Below, piece by piece: positions 8,480 to 17,107 of a stretch of DNA of 41,979 nucleotides. This stretch comes from Salinivirgaceae bacterium (GTDB taxonomy: Bacteria > Bacteroidota > Bacteroidia > Bacteroidales > SZUA-534): NCBI GenBank assembly GCA_017617355.1, contig JAFZWI010000007.1, forward strand, positions 1 through 41,979, written 5' to 3'. Numbering within the stretch: the stretch's first letter is position 1; the number at the start of each line of letters is the position of its first letter. Made by a program: the position numbers and the translations under genes. A model generated the notes under the pieces. The model was not told the DNA's origin. It saw only the letters and a program-made list of their open reading frames with translations, and made no database searches.

Positions 8480-9379
8480 TCAGAATACATTGAAATTGAT
8501 ACGCATTTTGGCGCGAATCTGCTCACAGGCTATGTGAGTGCGGATTTCATTTTCGATGCTATTACCAATGCTACCGCCCCCCATAATCGACGAATAGAAA
8601 GCGTTCAATTGCCGCGCTTTGCTTGTGGCATCGGTGGTGCTACCGGTCCACAGTGCTGGTTGGTCGGTGTTGGTGCTGCATATACTTGTTATGGTCGATT
8701 TAAGCATATCGGCCATTGCCATATTGTTGTAGTTAAGCACTTTAATGCTGTGCGACGATGCTATTCCGTATTTGTCGATGATAATGTTGCCAATGGTTCC
8801 GTTGTCAAAATCGAGGCGAACGCGCAACGCATCAGGCAGGGTGCTGAAACTTGAAAACACATTAACGGCTACACGGTGGATGTCGGAATGCAGAAGTGTG
8901 AGCATCAGGCTTATCTCATTGTGCGCCAGCAACATCAAATTATCGTTGCTTGTGCGCGAAATGTTGCATTGTATGTCGAGCGGTTGCCGACAGTGTTCAC
9001 GCAGCTGTTTATAAACATCGGAATAGATGAACGGATGCCCGACAAGTATTGTGGTGTCGGCCTCGTCGCGCAGACGCATCAACGAGCGCAACTCATCGGC
9101 GGTAAAATTGTAAGTGCCGTCGAGATAGACATCAAGCGAGTGGCGCACAGCCTCCGCCACAAGCGGCATGTATAGGTTGTCGTCGATGGAGAAAACTACA
9201 GCCTGACAGTTGTCACACAAGTCGGTAAACGACTGGAAAACATTGTATTCGCTACACTGGTGGCGGTCAAACAGAAGGCTGGGGTCGTAAATGCCGCAGA
9301 AGTCGAAAGCGGGTGTCTGCGCCAGAGTTTTCATATAGACATCGGCGTTGCGCAAACCTACTATTCCAATCTTCAGCAT
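8480..9379 (-). CDS. Gfo/Idh/MocA-family NAD(P)-dependent oxidoreductase-like protein
   Basis: About 299 residues starting MLKIGIVGLRNADVYMKTL, a Rossmann-type beta-strand but with GLRNAD rather than the canonical GxGxxG loop. FSIDDNLYMPLVAEAVRHSLDVYLD and a middle segment HPFIYSDVYKQLREH resemble the nucleotide-binding and hinge regions of the family, in which the position of the usual EKP motif reads YLDGTYN. The Lys of EKP is therefore absent, so dehydrogenase activity is doubtful. The start at 9379 is preferred over 9394 because the Rossmann strand begins there. It precedes the MBOAT/AlgX-like pair by 21 bases and could act on sugar precursors of the same glycan; that is inference. Its 3' end is duplicated at 5843-5923. 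Confidence 0.72.
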   Translation of the reverse strand: MLKIGIVGLRNADVYMKTLAQTPAFDFCGIYDPSLLFDRHQCSEYNVFQSFTDLCDNCQAVVFSIDDNLYMPLVAEAVRHSLDVYLDGTYNFTADELRSLMRLRDEADTTILVGHPFIYSDVYKQLREHCRQPLDIQCNISRTSNDNLMLLAHNEISLMLTLLHSDIHRVAVNVFSSFSTLPDALRVRLDFDNGTIGNIIIDKYGIASSHSIKVLNYNNMAMADMLKSTITSICSTNTDQPALWTGSTTDATSKARQLNAFYSSIMGGGSIGNSIENEIRTHIACEQIRAKMRINFNVF

Positions 9380-9463
9380 ATTATTGATAAGCATTTACGC
9401 AAATCTATACCTAAAAAATCCAGACGTACGGGCGTTTGCGCGTTTGTTATCAACGCAACAATG

Positions 9464-9757
9464 TTAATAAGGAGCCTGATTTTGAGGCTCTGCGAGGGTG
9501 TCGGTTTGGGTTTTTTTCTTCCACCAATGCCGAGGCGGAACGGGGTCGTATCCATGACCGCCCCAAGGGTTGCAGCGCACTATCCGCCGCAGCGTCAGCC
9601 ATAAGCCTATTATCGGGCCATGCACACGCAGCGCCTCTACCGCATAAGCCGAGCAAGTAGGCGTAAACCGACAGCTGTTGGGCAACAATGGTGAAATTAA
9701 CAGCTGGTAGAGCCTAATAGGTATTGTCAACAATATGACGAAAAATCTGCCAATCAT
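9464..9757 (-). CDS. yidD: Membrane protein insertion efficiency factor YidD
   Basis: A 97-residue protein with the unmistakable YidD core: [20 protein letters not shown] followed by [12 protein letters not shown] and [13 protein letters not shown]. YidD is a small peripheral inner-membrane protein that assists YidC-mediated insertion. Its usual rnpA/yidC neighbours are not in the window, which is common in Bacteroidota. The C-terminal extension after residue 80 is short and hydrophilic. Confidence 0.95.
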   Translation of the reverse strand: MIGRFFVILLTIPIRLYQLLISPLLPNSCRFTPTCSAYAVEALRVHGPIIGLWLTLRRIVRCNPWGGHGYDPVPPRHWWKKKTQTDTLAEPQNQAPY

Positions 9758-9761
9758 GATA

Positions 9762-9769
9762 CAAAAGTA
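9762..9769 (-). promoter_or_regulatory. Candidate -7 element upstream of yidD
   Basis: TACTTTTG on the minus strand matches TAnnTTTG exactly but ends only four bases before the yidD ATG and has no clear TTG at the usual distance. If used, the transcript would be nearly leaderless. Low certainty. Confidence 0.3.
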
Positions 9770-9818
9770 GTTTTAAGTTCTGAGTTATAAGTGATAAGTT
9801 AAAAGTTTAACAAGTTGA
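9770..9818. repeat. AT-rich dispersed intergenic repeat (AGTTATAAGT type)
   Basis: The divergent gap between yidD and porZ holds repeated GAGTTATAAGTGATAAGTTAA-type units closely resembling the tract at 29424-29456. Such tracts are non-coding and confined to gaps between genes here. Confidence 0.5.
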
Positions 9819-9917
9819 GACCTTACACTTTTTAATCATGGTCATCGTTATTTGATTTAGTTTAAGTTTTCCGTTTTACGTTTACGTTTTTATCTTTACC
9901 ACCTCAACAAAACCGAT

Positions 9918-12188
9918 ATGTCACGATTCCGTTTTCTTAGTCTGATTCTGACAATGCTGAGTGTCAATGCCATGGCGCAGCTGTCGGCCAACTCGTGGCG
10001 CGACCACCTTAGCTATCGCGACGGGCGCATAGTGGCTGTGAGCGACTCAAAGGTTTACTGCGCCACCGACCTCAGCCTCTTCTATCTCGACAAAGACGAC
10101 CACTCGCTCAACCACTTGTCGCCCATTGAAGGAATGACTGAAACGGGTGCTGGTTACATTGCCTATTGCGACAAGCTGCACTTGCTTGTGGTGGCCTACA
10201 ACAGCGGCAACATCGACCTTGTGTACGACAACGGCAAGATAATCAACTTGTCTGGACTTAAAGACGCACAATTCACCACTGACAAACGAACAAACCACAT
10301 CTGCATCGACGGCCACATGGCCTATCTGTCATGCAACTTCGGCATAACAGCTGTCAATCTTGAAAAACGCGAGTTTGCCGACACATACATTCTTGGCAAA
10401 GGCGGCAACCTGTTAAAAATAAACTGCACAGCGGTTTGCGGCGACTATCTTTACGCCTTCACCAATTCAGGACTGATGCGCGGCCGGCTCGACAACCCGT
10501 TCCTCAGCGACCTGAAAAACTGGGAGCTGGTGCCGGGATGCGACCTCACACATTTCTACAACACAGGTTGCGTGTTCAACGGCCAGCTGATTGTGGGCGA
10601 GCGTTTCGCCAATGACTCAACATCGCGCGTGTCGGTCTTCGACGGCGAAAAGATGACTGTGCTGTGGGACAGCCTGCCTATGCTGAAATCGCTGACAAGC
10701 CGCGGAGACTACCTTGTGCGTACCACATACGCCGACATCGACTTGTTCGATACCAAAATGCAAAGCCGAAGCCATTACAGCGACGTTCTGATACAAATGG
10801 GCATAGCCGACGGCGCGGATAGAATATGGTTCGCTCACTCGTATGACGGACTTGCCTGCATCAACAAAGGACAACACGATTATTACACTCCATTGGGACC
10901 AGCGCGTAACCGTTTCTTCAAAATAAGCTACAATGCCGGCGACATTCTTCTGGCACCCGGTGGAAAAAAAGATATTGGCACAGGCGAGAACAAATGGCTA
11001 CCAGCCAACATTTACCGATTTACAGACGGACAATGGACCAGCATCAGCTATTCGGAATATCCTGAAATAGCCAAATGCTTTGATGTGTGCGATTTTATCA
11101 CGCACGGCAACCGCAATCATTTTCTTGCGTCGGCTTGGTTTTCAGGACTGATAGAGTACAACAACGGCACCTACCGCTACATCGACTCCACAACGGCTGG
11201 CGTCAACATCTACCGCGTGAGTTCAGGCTGTTACGACTCAAAAGGCAATCTTTGGGTTAATTGTTCACACACAAGCAATTACATTGCCGTCCGCAAACCC
11301 GACGGTCAATGGTTCAGCTATGCCTACGACCCAAAACTGTCGAACGAGAACCTGGGCAAGATGCTGCGCACCTACAAAGGCGACTTCTGGATAACAACAC
11401 CCAAGGGCACCGGCATCCTTGTCTTCAACACAAACGATACGCCAGAAACCAAAGCCGACGACAACTACACTTATTTTATGCCGACCGACGAGAACGGAAA
11501 CGCCTTCAACGCCTACATCAACGATATTGTGGAGGACAACAACGGTCAGCTGTGGGTAGCTTCCGACGAAGGCGTTTATGTGTTCGACCACCCCGAACAG
11601 GCTCTTGACGGCGAGACAGACGCACGCCGTCCGCAGATGATTGTCGAGGGTTTCTACCAGCCGTTACTCTCAACCGAGCGCGTGACATCAATTGTAATTG
11701 ACGGCGGCAACCGCAAATGGTTCGGCACCGATGGCGGCGGCATCTTCCTTATATCGCCCGATGGCACCAAGCAATTAGCCGAGTACAACACCTCCAATTC
11801 ACCGCTTTTCTCAAACAATGTGCAGTCGATGACACTAGACTATGACAAAGGCATTCTTTACATAATAACTGACATGGGATTGCAGTCGGCCATGATATCA
11901 TCATCAATACCAAAATCAACGTTTTCAGATATTTACGCCTACCCCAATCCTGTTGAGCCCGACTATCAGGGCGATGTGCATATACACGGCCTGATGAACA
12001 ATACCACTGTGCGCATAACCGACCTTTACGGCAATCTGGTGTTCGAAACGATGAGCAACGGCGGCGGCGCAACCTGGAACCTGCGCAACATGAGCAATCG
12101 CCCGGTGGTTACAGGTATCTACCTGATACACTGCGTAACCAAAAATGGTGAAAACCGCGAGGCTGGGACAATTCATGTAGTAAGATAA
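9918..12188 (+). CDS. porZ: PorZ-like T9SS attachment-complex protein with C-terminal sorting domain
   Basis: A 756-residue exported protein. A signal peptide (first 20 residues, ending NAMAQ) is followed by the PorZ-type opening NSWRDHLSYRDGRIVAVS and two beta-propeller-like regions with repeated blades (for example KGNLWVNCS, KGDFWITTPKGTGILVF, NGQLWVASDEGVYVF, NRKWFGTDGGGIFLI). The last ~85 residues form a type A sorting domain (IYAYPNPVEP through a terminal IHVVR). PorZ belongs to the T9SS surface complex (PorU, PorV, PorQ, PorZ) that attaches cargo to anionic lipopolysaccharide. Other two-component-regulator-like propeller proteins share the fold, but the N-terminal motif favours PorZ. 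recO follows 101 bases downstream. This implies the organism has a T9SS. Confidence 0.85.
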   Translation: MSRFRFLSLILTMLSVNAMAQLSANSWRDHLSYRDGRIVAVSDSKVYCATDLSLFYLDKDDHSLNHLSPIEGMTETGAGYIAYCDKLHLLVVAYNSGNIDLVYDNGKIINLSGLKDAQFTTDKRTNHICIDGHMAYLSCNFGITAVNLEKREFADTYILGKGGNLLKINCTAVCGDYLYAFTNSGLMRGRLDNPFLSDLKNWELVPGCDLTHFYNTGCVFNGQLIVGERFANDSTSRVSVFDGEKMTVLWDSLPMLKSLTSRGDYLVRTTYADIDLFDTKMQSRSHYSDVLIQMGIADGADRIWFAHSYDGLACINKGQHDYYTPLGPARNRFFKISYNAGDILLAPGGKKDIGTGENKWLPANIYRFTDGQWTSISYSEYPEIAKCFDVCDFITHGNRNHFLASAWFSGLIEYNNGTYRYIDSTTAGVNIYRVSSGCYDSKGNLWVNCSHTSNYIAVRKPDGQWFSYAYDPKLSNENLGKMLRTYKGDFWITTPKGTGILVFNTNDTPETKADDNYTYFMPTDENGNAFNAYINDIVEDNNGQLWVASDEGVYVFDHPEQALDGETDARRPQMIVEGFYQPLLSTERVTSIVIDGGNRKWFGTDGGGIFLISPDGTKQLAEYNTSNSPLFSNNVQSMTLDYDKGILYIITDMGLQSAMISSSIPKSTFSDIYAYPNPVEPDYQGDVHIHGLMNNTTVRITDLYGNLVFETMSNGGGATWNLRNMSNRPVVTGIYLIHCVTKNGENREAGTIHVVR

Positions 12189-12266
12189 GTGAGTAGAGTG
12201 TAAGGTTGAGAGTTAAATAATTAATGTTTTGTAGGGACACGGTATTGCCATTTTCGCAATATTTTC

Positions 12267-12284
12267 ATTCGTAATTCATAATTC
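12267..12284. repeat. ATTCGTAATTCATAATTC dispersed repeat
   Basis: This 18-base tract sits just before recO and matches, in reverse complement, the GAATTACGAATTATGAATTAC tract at 29475-29495. It is one of several AT-rich intergenic repeats in the window. Confidence 0.45.
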
Positions 12285-12289
12285 AAAAG

Positions 12290-13009
12290 ATGCTCTGCAC
12301 CGACCGCATAATAGTCCTATCACACACACGATACACCGACACATCGGTTATTGTGCAGGCGCTGTCGGAGCAACATGGCCGCATATCGCTGATGGTTCGC
12401 GGCTTTGGCGGAAAAAGCCGGTCGAAGTTGGGTATGTTCCACCCTATGGCGCTGCTCGATGCGGTTTACAGCTACCGCGAGGAACGGCAGGTGCAGCAGC
12501 TGACTGAATACAAACCGTCGCCAGCACTACCCAACTGTACCACCGACCTGCGCAAAAGCACCTTGCTGATGTTTCTGGCCGAGGTTGTCAGCAAAAGCAT
12601 CCGCGAGGAGACAGCCGACCCGTCGCAGTTCACATTTATCGGCACCGCCGTTCAGATTTTGGAGCAGATACAGGCCGGAATACAGAATTTTCATATCGCT
12701 TTTCTGTTGAAACTGAGCCGGCATCTGGGTTTCAACCTTAATCCGCTTGAGACCGGTCAGCAATTTTTCGACCTCGAGTCGGGGTTAGGAACCGTGGCGC
12801 GGCCCATGCACCGCAATTTCATCACCAGCGAGCAGTTTGCGCAGCTATACCAGTTTGCCGACTGTCCGTTCGACCAACTCAACCAAATTCCGCTAAACCG
12901 CACCAACCGCGATTTTCTATTGACAACCACACTGTTATGGTACGGCTTCCGCATTCCGACAATGAAAGGCGTCAATTCGTATAGCATTCTGCACGAAGTG
13001 TTTAACTGA
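12290..13009 (+). CDS. recO: DNA repair protein RecO
   Basis: The 239-residue product begins MLCTDRIIVLSHTRYTDTS and continues with an N-terminal OB fold (VQALSEQHGRISLMVRGFGG), then a helical domain containing FLAEVVSKSIREE and LLKLSRHLGFNLN, all typical of RecO. RecO anneals complementary strands and loads RecA in the RecFOR pathway. No zinc-binding Cys cluster is visible, as is usual in Bacteroidota. It probably shares a transcript with porZ although the 101-base gap contains a dispersed repeat. Confidence 0.94.
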   Translation: MLCTDRIIVLSHTRYTDTSVIVQALSEQHGRISLMVRGFGGKSRSKLGMFHPMALLDAVYSYREERQVQQLTEYKPSPALPNCTTDLRKSTLLMFLAEVVSKSIREETADPSQFTFIGTAVQILEQIQAGIQNFHIAFLLKLSRHLGFNLNPLETGQQFFDLESGLGTVARPMHRNFITSEQFAQLYQFADCPFDQLNQIPLNRTNRDFLLTTTLLWYGFRIPTMKGVNSYSILHEVFN

Positions 13010-13097
13010 CATTCAAGACATTGTGCCGGACTGCAGTCACAAAATATTGCATTGTAATTTTTTCTTTTATAATATTGTACTTCAATAAAAAACGACG

Positions 13098-13406
13098 ATG
13101 GGCAAAATAGCGATGGTCATATTATCCGCAGTCGCAATCTTTAGCTGCTCGGCCGAAGATGCCGACATAAATAGCGCCGTATTCTCGGAAACGGGAATCA
13201 TGGTCGATATGTCGAAGTTTGACGGTTGCGGTTGGGTTTTCAAGTATGATGACACATCTCTTGAGCCGGCCAATCTGTCCGATTTCCACATATCTCTTGT
13301 CGACAGCATGCCCGTCGGCATCCGCTACCTTAAAGCCGACAATCAGAACTCGACATGCATGCTTGGCACAGTCGTAACTCTTGTCGATATTTGGAGTCTT
13401 GAATAA
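13098..13406 (+). CDS. Small predicted lipoprotein, unknown function
   Basis: 102 residues with a lipoprotein signal (MGKIAMVILSAVAIFSC, cleavage before Cys17). The mature part contains KFDGCGWVFKYDDTSLEPAN and ends TVVTLVDIWSLE, a compact beta-rich pattern. I do not recognise a named family, although small Bacteroidota lipoproteins with a 'DGCGW' segment followed by a tail resembling an inhibitor or lysozyme-binding fold exist; the function remains unassigned. A terminator-like hairpin follows at 13466, making it a single-gene unit. Confidence 0.68.
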   Translation: MGKIAMVILSAVAIFSCSAEDADINSAVFSETGIMVDMSKFDGCGWVFKYDDTSLEPANLSDFHISLVDSMPVGIRYLKADNQNSTCMLGTVVTLVDIWSLE

Positions 13407-13465
13407 TACTGTACTGAGAAATCAGAAGGCTATCTTTTTGAAAGTAAGTGTTTATGAGCATACGA

Positions 13466-13492
13466 CTTCAGATTTTTTCTGAAGGTTTTTTT
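13466..13492 (+). terminator. Terminator after small lipoprotein
   Basis: CTTCAGA (13466-13472) pairs with TCTGAAG (13478-13484), a T5 loop, then a G followed by seven Ts. It lies 60 bases past the stop and 15 bases before the next ATG. Confidence 0.75.
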
Positions 13493-13506
13493 ATTTTTAC
13501 ACCGAT

Positions 13507-14079
13507 ATGAGACATTTTCCGACAATATTACTCGCGCTTACAGCAATTGCTTGCTCGTCAGGCAATTATTACCAGTCTCAAATTGCAGATTATGAATTGC
13601 AGGCGCACCATATAATAATTGACAGAATTGACTCTATCGCAAGCGAAACGCCTTTCACCGCCGCCGACAGCATAGCATTGTGTCAATCGGAGCTGGAACG
13701 CGCCAAAGCCGGCCTGATTGCCATCCAGCAAAGCAACATCGACACGCTGATTGTGAAGATTGCAAAAAGCAAGGACGACATGCAAAAGACTCAAAGCGAG
13801 GCAATGCGTAACATGATTCAGAAAGGCATCAAATCAATGGAAAACAAATGCGAGCTGTCACGGAAAATAATCGACTTGTACGAAAATCATCCCGAGCAAA
13901 CAAGTTTGAATAAGATTGTCAGCAAGATAGACGCATACAAGCAATACCCCGACTCGGTGCTTGCGCGCACAATAAAATGCACCTTCAGCGGCCGTCAGGG
14001 ACAGCTCCCGACTGAAAAATTCGCACGCCGCTACATAATAACCGACGGCAAAATCAGCGGCGAGATTACGGAACCTTGA
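13507..14079 (+). CDS. Predicted lipoprotein with helical domain, unknown function
   Basis: 190 residues. The signal MRHFPTILLALTAIAC gives a good lipobox (AIAC, Cys16). Residues 25-125 are strongly helical and charged (ELERAKAGLIAIQQSNIDTL and KIAKSKDDMQKTQSEAMRNM), suggestive of a coiled coil. The final 40 residues contain CTFSGRQGQLPTEKFARRYI. No family is recognised. The stop overlaps the 3' end of the convergent serpin gene by 14 bases. Confidence 0.68.
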   Translation: MRHFPTILLALTAIACSSGNYYQSQIADYELQAHHIIIDRIDSIASETPFTAADSIALCQSELERAKAGLIAIQQSNIDTLIVKIAKSKDDMQKTQSEAMRNMIQKGIKSMENKCELSRKIIDLYENHPEQTSLNKIVSKIDAYKQYPDSVLARTIKCTFSGRQGQLPTEKFARRYIITDGKISGEITEP

Positions 14080-15250
14080 CGTAGCGGCCTGCAAAAAGCA
14101 TCAGTTCGTTTTCCGAATCCCAAATAAAATATATGAACGGGTGGTCGGCAAAGAACCGCTTTAATTGTGGCATATGTGCTGATTTCAAGCCCATTATAAC
14201 AGCCGTGGCGGCTGCAGCCTCAGTCCCTTTCTCCTCCACTTCGATAACCGCCTTATGAAGCACCTGCGTAATCTTCAAATCGTTTTTCTTGGTCATTGCC
14301 GTAAAATCCGCATTATTGCCAAATGCCTCAACCACACCCATTTGCTGCAAAAGCGAGGTAAAATCGACATCAGTTTCCATTTTGAATTTCGGAATTGTAA
14401 CCGAAACCTGCTCCTCCTCCATTTTCGACATGGCATCTTTCAGAAAATCAACATTTATCGATGATTCAATGCTGTCAAAACATTGTGCCGCAGGCATCAT
14501 GAAAACCATTTGAAACCTGTCGGTTGAATACGGCAGGCTGATAATCTGATAATCAGCACATTCGAAGTATTTATAATGCTCCGTCTGCTTCATATAAGTT
14601 GTCTCGACGGCTTTGCCATCAATCTGTTTGAACTTTAGCGTCACATTGTTGCTGCTACGGAACTGACTCTGCCAGTTGCACTTAAAATAAATGGCATTGG
14701 TAAGCACCAGGCGGGTTGTGCAGCTGAGCGACTCGTCGCTGACAAGCTGTTTAATCATCCCGTTGGTCGACTGCGAAACCCATTTATTTATGGCTAAAAC
14801 TGCCTTTTTACGGTTTTTGTTTTTCACAAAATCGACATTCCGTACATCTGCTCCGAATTTGTTCCTGACAATGTCAACATAATCCGACCTCAAGTTGTAT
14901 TTCTGCTGAAGCCAGGCGGCGTTGACAAGCTTCAGCTTGTAATCGCCCTCATCGGCAAAGCTTGACATCAGACGCGCAATATTCTCATTGGCAGCCGATT
15001 GCGACTCATACCGACTCACCACTGCAGCCATCTCCTCAAGCGTTTTACCTTGCGCACCCGCCTCGGCCATTCGCATGGCCATATTGACGCTCAACGGCGA
15101 GAAGATAAAATTAGCGCCGCTTTTTACTGCCGCCACCTGCCGGTAAGCTGAGAGCGAAAAATCATTCATACTCTGCGACAACAAACTGTCAGTCTGTGCG
15201 TTAGCAGCACAAGCCGCACAAACGGCTATAATGGAAATCAATCTTTTCAT
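14066..15250 (-). CDS. Secreted serpin (serine/cysteine protease inhibitor)
   Basis: 394 residues with a signal peptide (MKRLISIIAVCAACAANAQ), so it acts outside the cytoplasm. The serpin fold is clear: ANFIFSPLSVNMAMRMAEAG, ATRLVLTNAIYFKCNWQSQF-like segment (reads TTRLVLTNAIYFKCNWQSQF), FQMVFMMPA, and the reactive-centre hinge EEKGTEAAAATAVIM with small residues at P12-P9, the signature of inhibitory serpins. Counting from the hinge Gly (P15) puts P1-P1' at Lys-Ser in GLKSAHM, suggesting trypsin-like targets, although the loop is about four residues longer than in antitrypsin. It starts inside the stop of the upstream peptidase (ATGA), so the two are co-expressed. Such serpins may protect the cell against host or microbial proteases. 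Confidence 0.93.
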   Translation of the reverse strand: MKRLISIIAVCAACAANAQTDSLLSQSMNDFSLSAYRQVAAVKSGANFIFSPLSVNMAMRMAEAGAQGKTLEEMAAVVSRYESQSAANENIARLMSSFADEGDYKLKLVNAAWLQQKYNLRSDYVDIVRNKFGADVRNVDFVKNKNRKKAVLAINKWVSQSTNGMIKQLVSDESLSCTTRLVLTNAIYFKCNWQSQFRSSNNVTLKFKQIDGKAVETTYMKQTEHYKYFECADYQIISLPYSTDRFQMVFMMPAAQCFDSIESSINVDFLKDAMSKMEEEQVSVTIPKFKMETDVDFTSLLQQMGVVEAFGNNADFTAMTKKNDLKITQVLHKAVIEVEEKGTEAAAATAVIMGLKSAHMPQLKRFFADHPFIYFIWDSENELMLFAGRYVKVP

Positions 15251-16656
15251 AACGAGAATGTTTTTTGCATTTCGGCCTCAACGTCGGCAATCTCTGCAGG
15301 AATGCGCCGTTCGCCCAATCGGCGTGCACCGTTGGCGGTTATCAGCAGGTCGTCTTCGATACGAATGCCGCCGAAATCGAGATATTTAGCCACCTCGGCA
15401 TAGTTGATAAACTGCTCGTGAAGGTGCTCTCCGCGCCATTTTTCGAACAATTCGGGAATGAAATAAATTCCAGGCTCGTCGGTCACCACAAAGCCTGGCT
15501 GCAACTTGCGGCCCATCCGCAGCGACTTTGTGCCGAACTGCTCAATCGGCTGCGTTTCAGCATTATAGCCAACGTAAATCTGTCCCAGATTTTCCATATC
15601 GTGAACATCAAGTCCCATCATATGACCGATTCCGTGCGGCATAAACAACGCGTGAGCACCAGCAGCCACAGCCTCGTCAACATCGCCGCGCATCAGCCCC
15701 AAAGCCTTCAACCCTGCAGCCAGCACCTTGCAGCACTCCAAATGCACGGTCTGATAAGTGACACCAGGCTTTGAAAGTTCAAGCGCACGGTGGTTGGCAT
15801 CGAGCACAATCTGATATATATTGCGCTGACGTTGAGTGAATTGTCCGCTGACGGGGAACGTTCGCGTGAAGTCCGATGCATAGCCCATAGGCGTTTCGGC
15901 GCCAGCATCGACAAGCATCAGGCGACCAGGCGTTATAGGTTTGTCGTGCAAATGGTTATGCAGTGTTTGACCGTTCTGCGTCAGAATGGTAGTGAACGAC
16001 GTTGTGCCGCCGTATTTGAGCGGAATACTATCAACAATGCTGTGAATAGCGCGCTCATTGGCTGCCGTCCGCACAAGGCGCATTGCGGCAGTGTGCATCT
16101 CGTAGCCAATAGCGCTCGCACGCTCAATTTCGGCAATCTCCTCATCCGACTTCACCGCCCGCAGGTCAATTACGGCTTTTATCAGCTCGAGCGAGCATTG
16201 GCTGCGCATTTCGGCCATCGACACTTCCAAATCCGACGACAACGCAAGTGCCACGCTTGCTGTGTATGGCGGCAGATAATGGACTTTTCGGCCTTTGCGT
16301 TTCGCTTCCATAATGACGGGCCGAAGGGCGCTCATCGGTGCCGAATGCTCAACTCCGCACATAGCCGCAAAATCGGCAATGGTCGGCAGCGGGCCAGTCC
16401 ACACCACATCGTCAATGTCGACATCGTCGCCATAAAGGCACTCCTTACCCGACTCAAAATCGATAACCGCAACCAGATTCGGCTTGCTGATACCGAAGAA
16501 ATAAAGGAATGTGCTGTCCTGACGGAACGGATAGGTGTTATCGGCATAGTTGATTGACGACTCAGGGTTGCCGTGGAACACCCCGATTCCATTACCCACG
16601 GCCGCTTTCAACTTCGTGCGACGGGCTATATAGGTTTCTTTCGAAAACATTTCCAT
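15247..16656 (-). CDS. Xaa-Pro aminopeptidase (aminopeptidase P, M24B)
   Basis: 469 residues; cleaves the N-terminal residue preceding proline. The pita-bread metal site is complete: MLVDAGAE and YASDFTRTFPVSG (two Asp), PHGIGHMMGLDVHDM (His), VVTDEPGIYF (Glu) and GGIRIEDDLLIT (Glu). The N-terminal creatinase-like domain contains DSTFLYFFGISKPNLVAVID. No signal peptide is visible, so it is cytoplasmic. The ORF begins MEMFSKETYIARR; MFSKE two codons later is an equally plausible start. The gene overlaps the downstream serpin by 4 bases, pairing a cytoplasmic peptidase with an exported protease inhibitor. Confidence 0.94.
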   Translation of the reverse strand: MEMFSKETYIARRTKLKAAVGNGIGVFHGNPESSINYADNTYPFRQDSTFLYFFGISKPNLVAVIDFESGKECLYGDDVDIDDVVWTGPLPTIADFAAMCGVEHSAPMSALRPVIMEAKRKGRKVHYLPPYTASVALALSSDLEVSMAEMRSQCSLELIKAVIDLRAVKSDEEIAEIERASAIGYEMHTAAMRLVRTAANERAIHSIVDSIPLKYGGTTSFTTILTQNGQTLHNHLHDKPITPGRLMLVDAGAETPMGYASDFTRTFPVSGQFTQRQRNIYQIVLDANHRALELSKPGVTYQTVHLECCKVLAAGLKALGLMRGDVDEAVAAGAHALFMPHGIGHMMGLDVHDMENLGQIYVGYNAETQPIEQFGTKSLRMGRKLQPGFVVTDEPGIYFIPELFEKWRGEHLHEQFINYAEVAKYLDFGGIRIEDDLLITANGARRLGERRIPAEIADVEAEMQKTFSL

Positions 16657-16685
16657 AATTGTATCAAGTTTTGTTTAATAAAATG

Positions 16686-17024
16686 TCACATTTCGTAAGC
16701 TCTAATAATATGCTCTTTTAGTGCCTGATTGTCAAATCTTTCAAGATAAAACTTAATTGTATCTCTGTAGCCATAAGGGTCCCACGTCCCTACGTGTGCA
16801 GCAATAAAACTCACAAATTCTGTTTCTGTATTTATATCTGTTTCTGAATTTCCACCGTCATTTGACAACCCGCATACAATTGACTCTGAAAACCATAATT
16901 CTCCTTCCATCTTTCCTTCATATTCTTTAGGACATTCCTTCTCACCCTTATAGAATTTGCAGAAATTCAATAAATCTTTTCCAAGCATACATATATGTTT
17001 GATAACAAATATAATCATTTCCAT
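16686..17024 (-). CDS. Small acidic protein of unknown function
   Basis: About 112 residues from MEMIIFVIKHICMLGKDLLN to a terminal KEHIIRAYEM. Upstream in-frame ATGs exist (17039, 17117), but the longest would overlap the divergent SemiSWEET gene and its -7 element, so 17024 is preferred. The middle is acidic (CPKEYEGKMEGELWFSES), and the end carries FVSFIAAHVGTWDPYG then RDTIKFYLERF. No family recognised. Codon usage is AT-rich (AAA, ATA, TTT preferred) compared with the GC-richer neighbours, which may mark recent acquisition. Confidence 0.55.
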   Translation of the reverse strand: MEMIIFVIKHICMLGKDLLNFCKFYKGEKECPKEYEGKMEGELWFSESIVCGLSNDGGNSETDINTETEFVSFIAAHVGTWDPYGYRDTIKFYLERFDNQALKEHIIRAYEM

Positions 17025-17077
17025 ACTACGCAACACCATATTTGATATAAATACCCCGCCGCCTTGGCAATAATGTT

Positions 17078-17085
17078 TACTTTTG
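17078..17085 (+). promoter_or_regulatory. -7 element upstream of SemiSWEET gene
   Basis: TACTTTTG matches TAnnTTTG; transcription would start near 17092, 16 bases before the ATG. No TTG is found at the proper distance upstream. Confidence 0.4.
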
Positions 17086-17107
17086 CGGCCGTTTAAAAAG
17101 AAGGAAA

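Noticed and set aside
16785-16797. GTAGGGAC motif shared with 12231 and 35018
   Set aside because: Only eight bases are shared and one copy is within a reading frame; too short to call a repeat family from this window.
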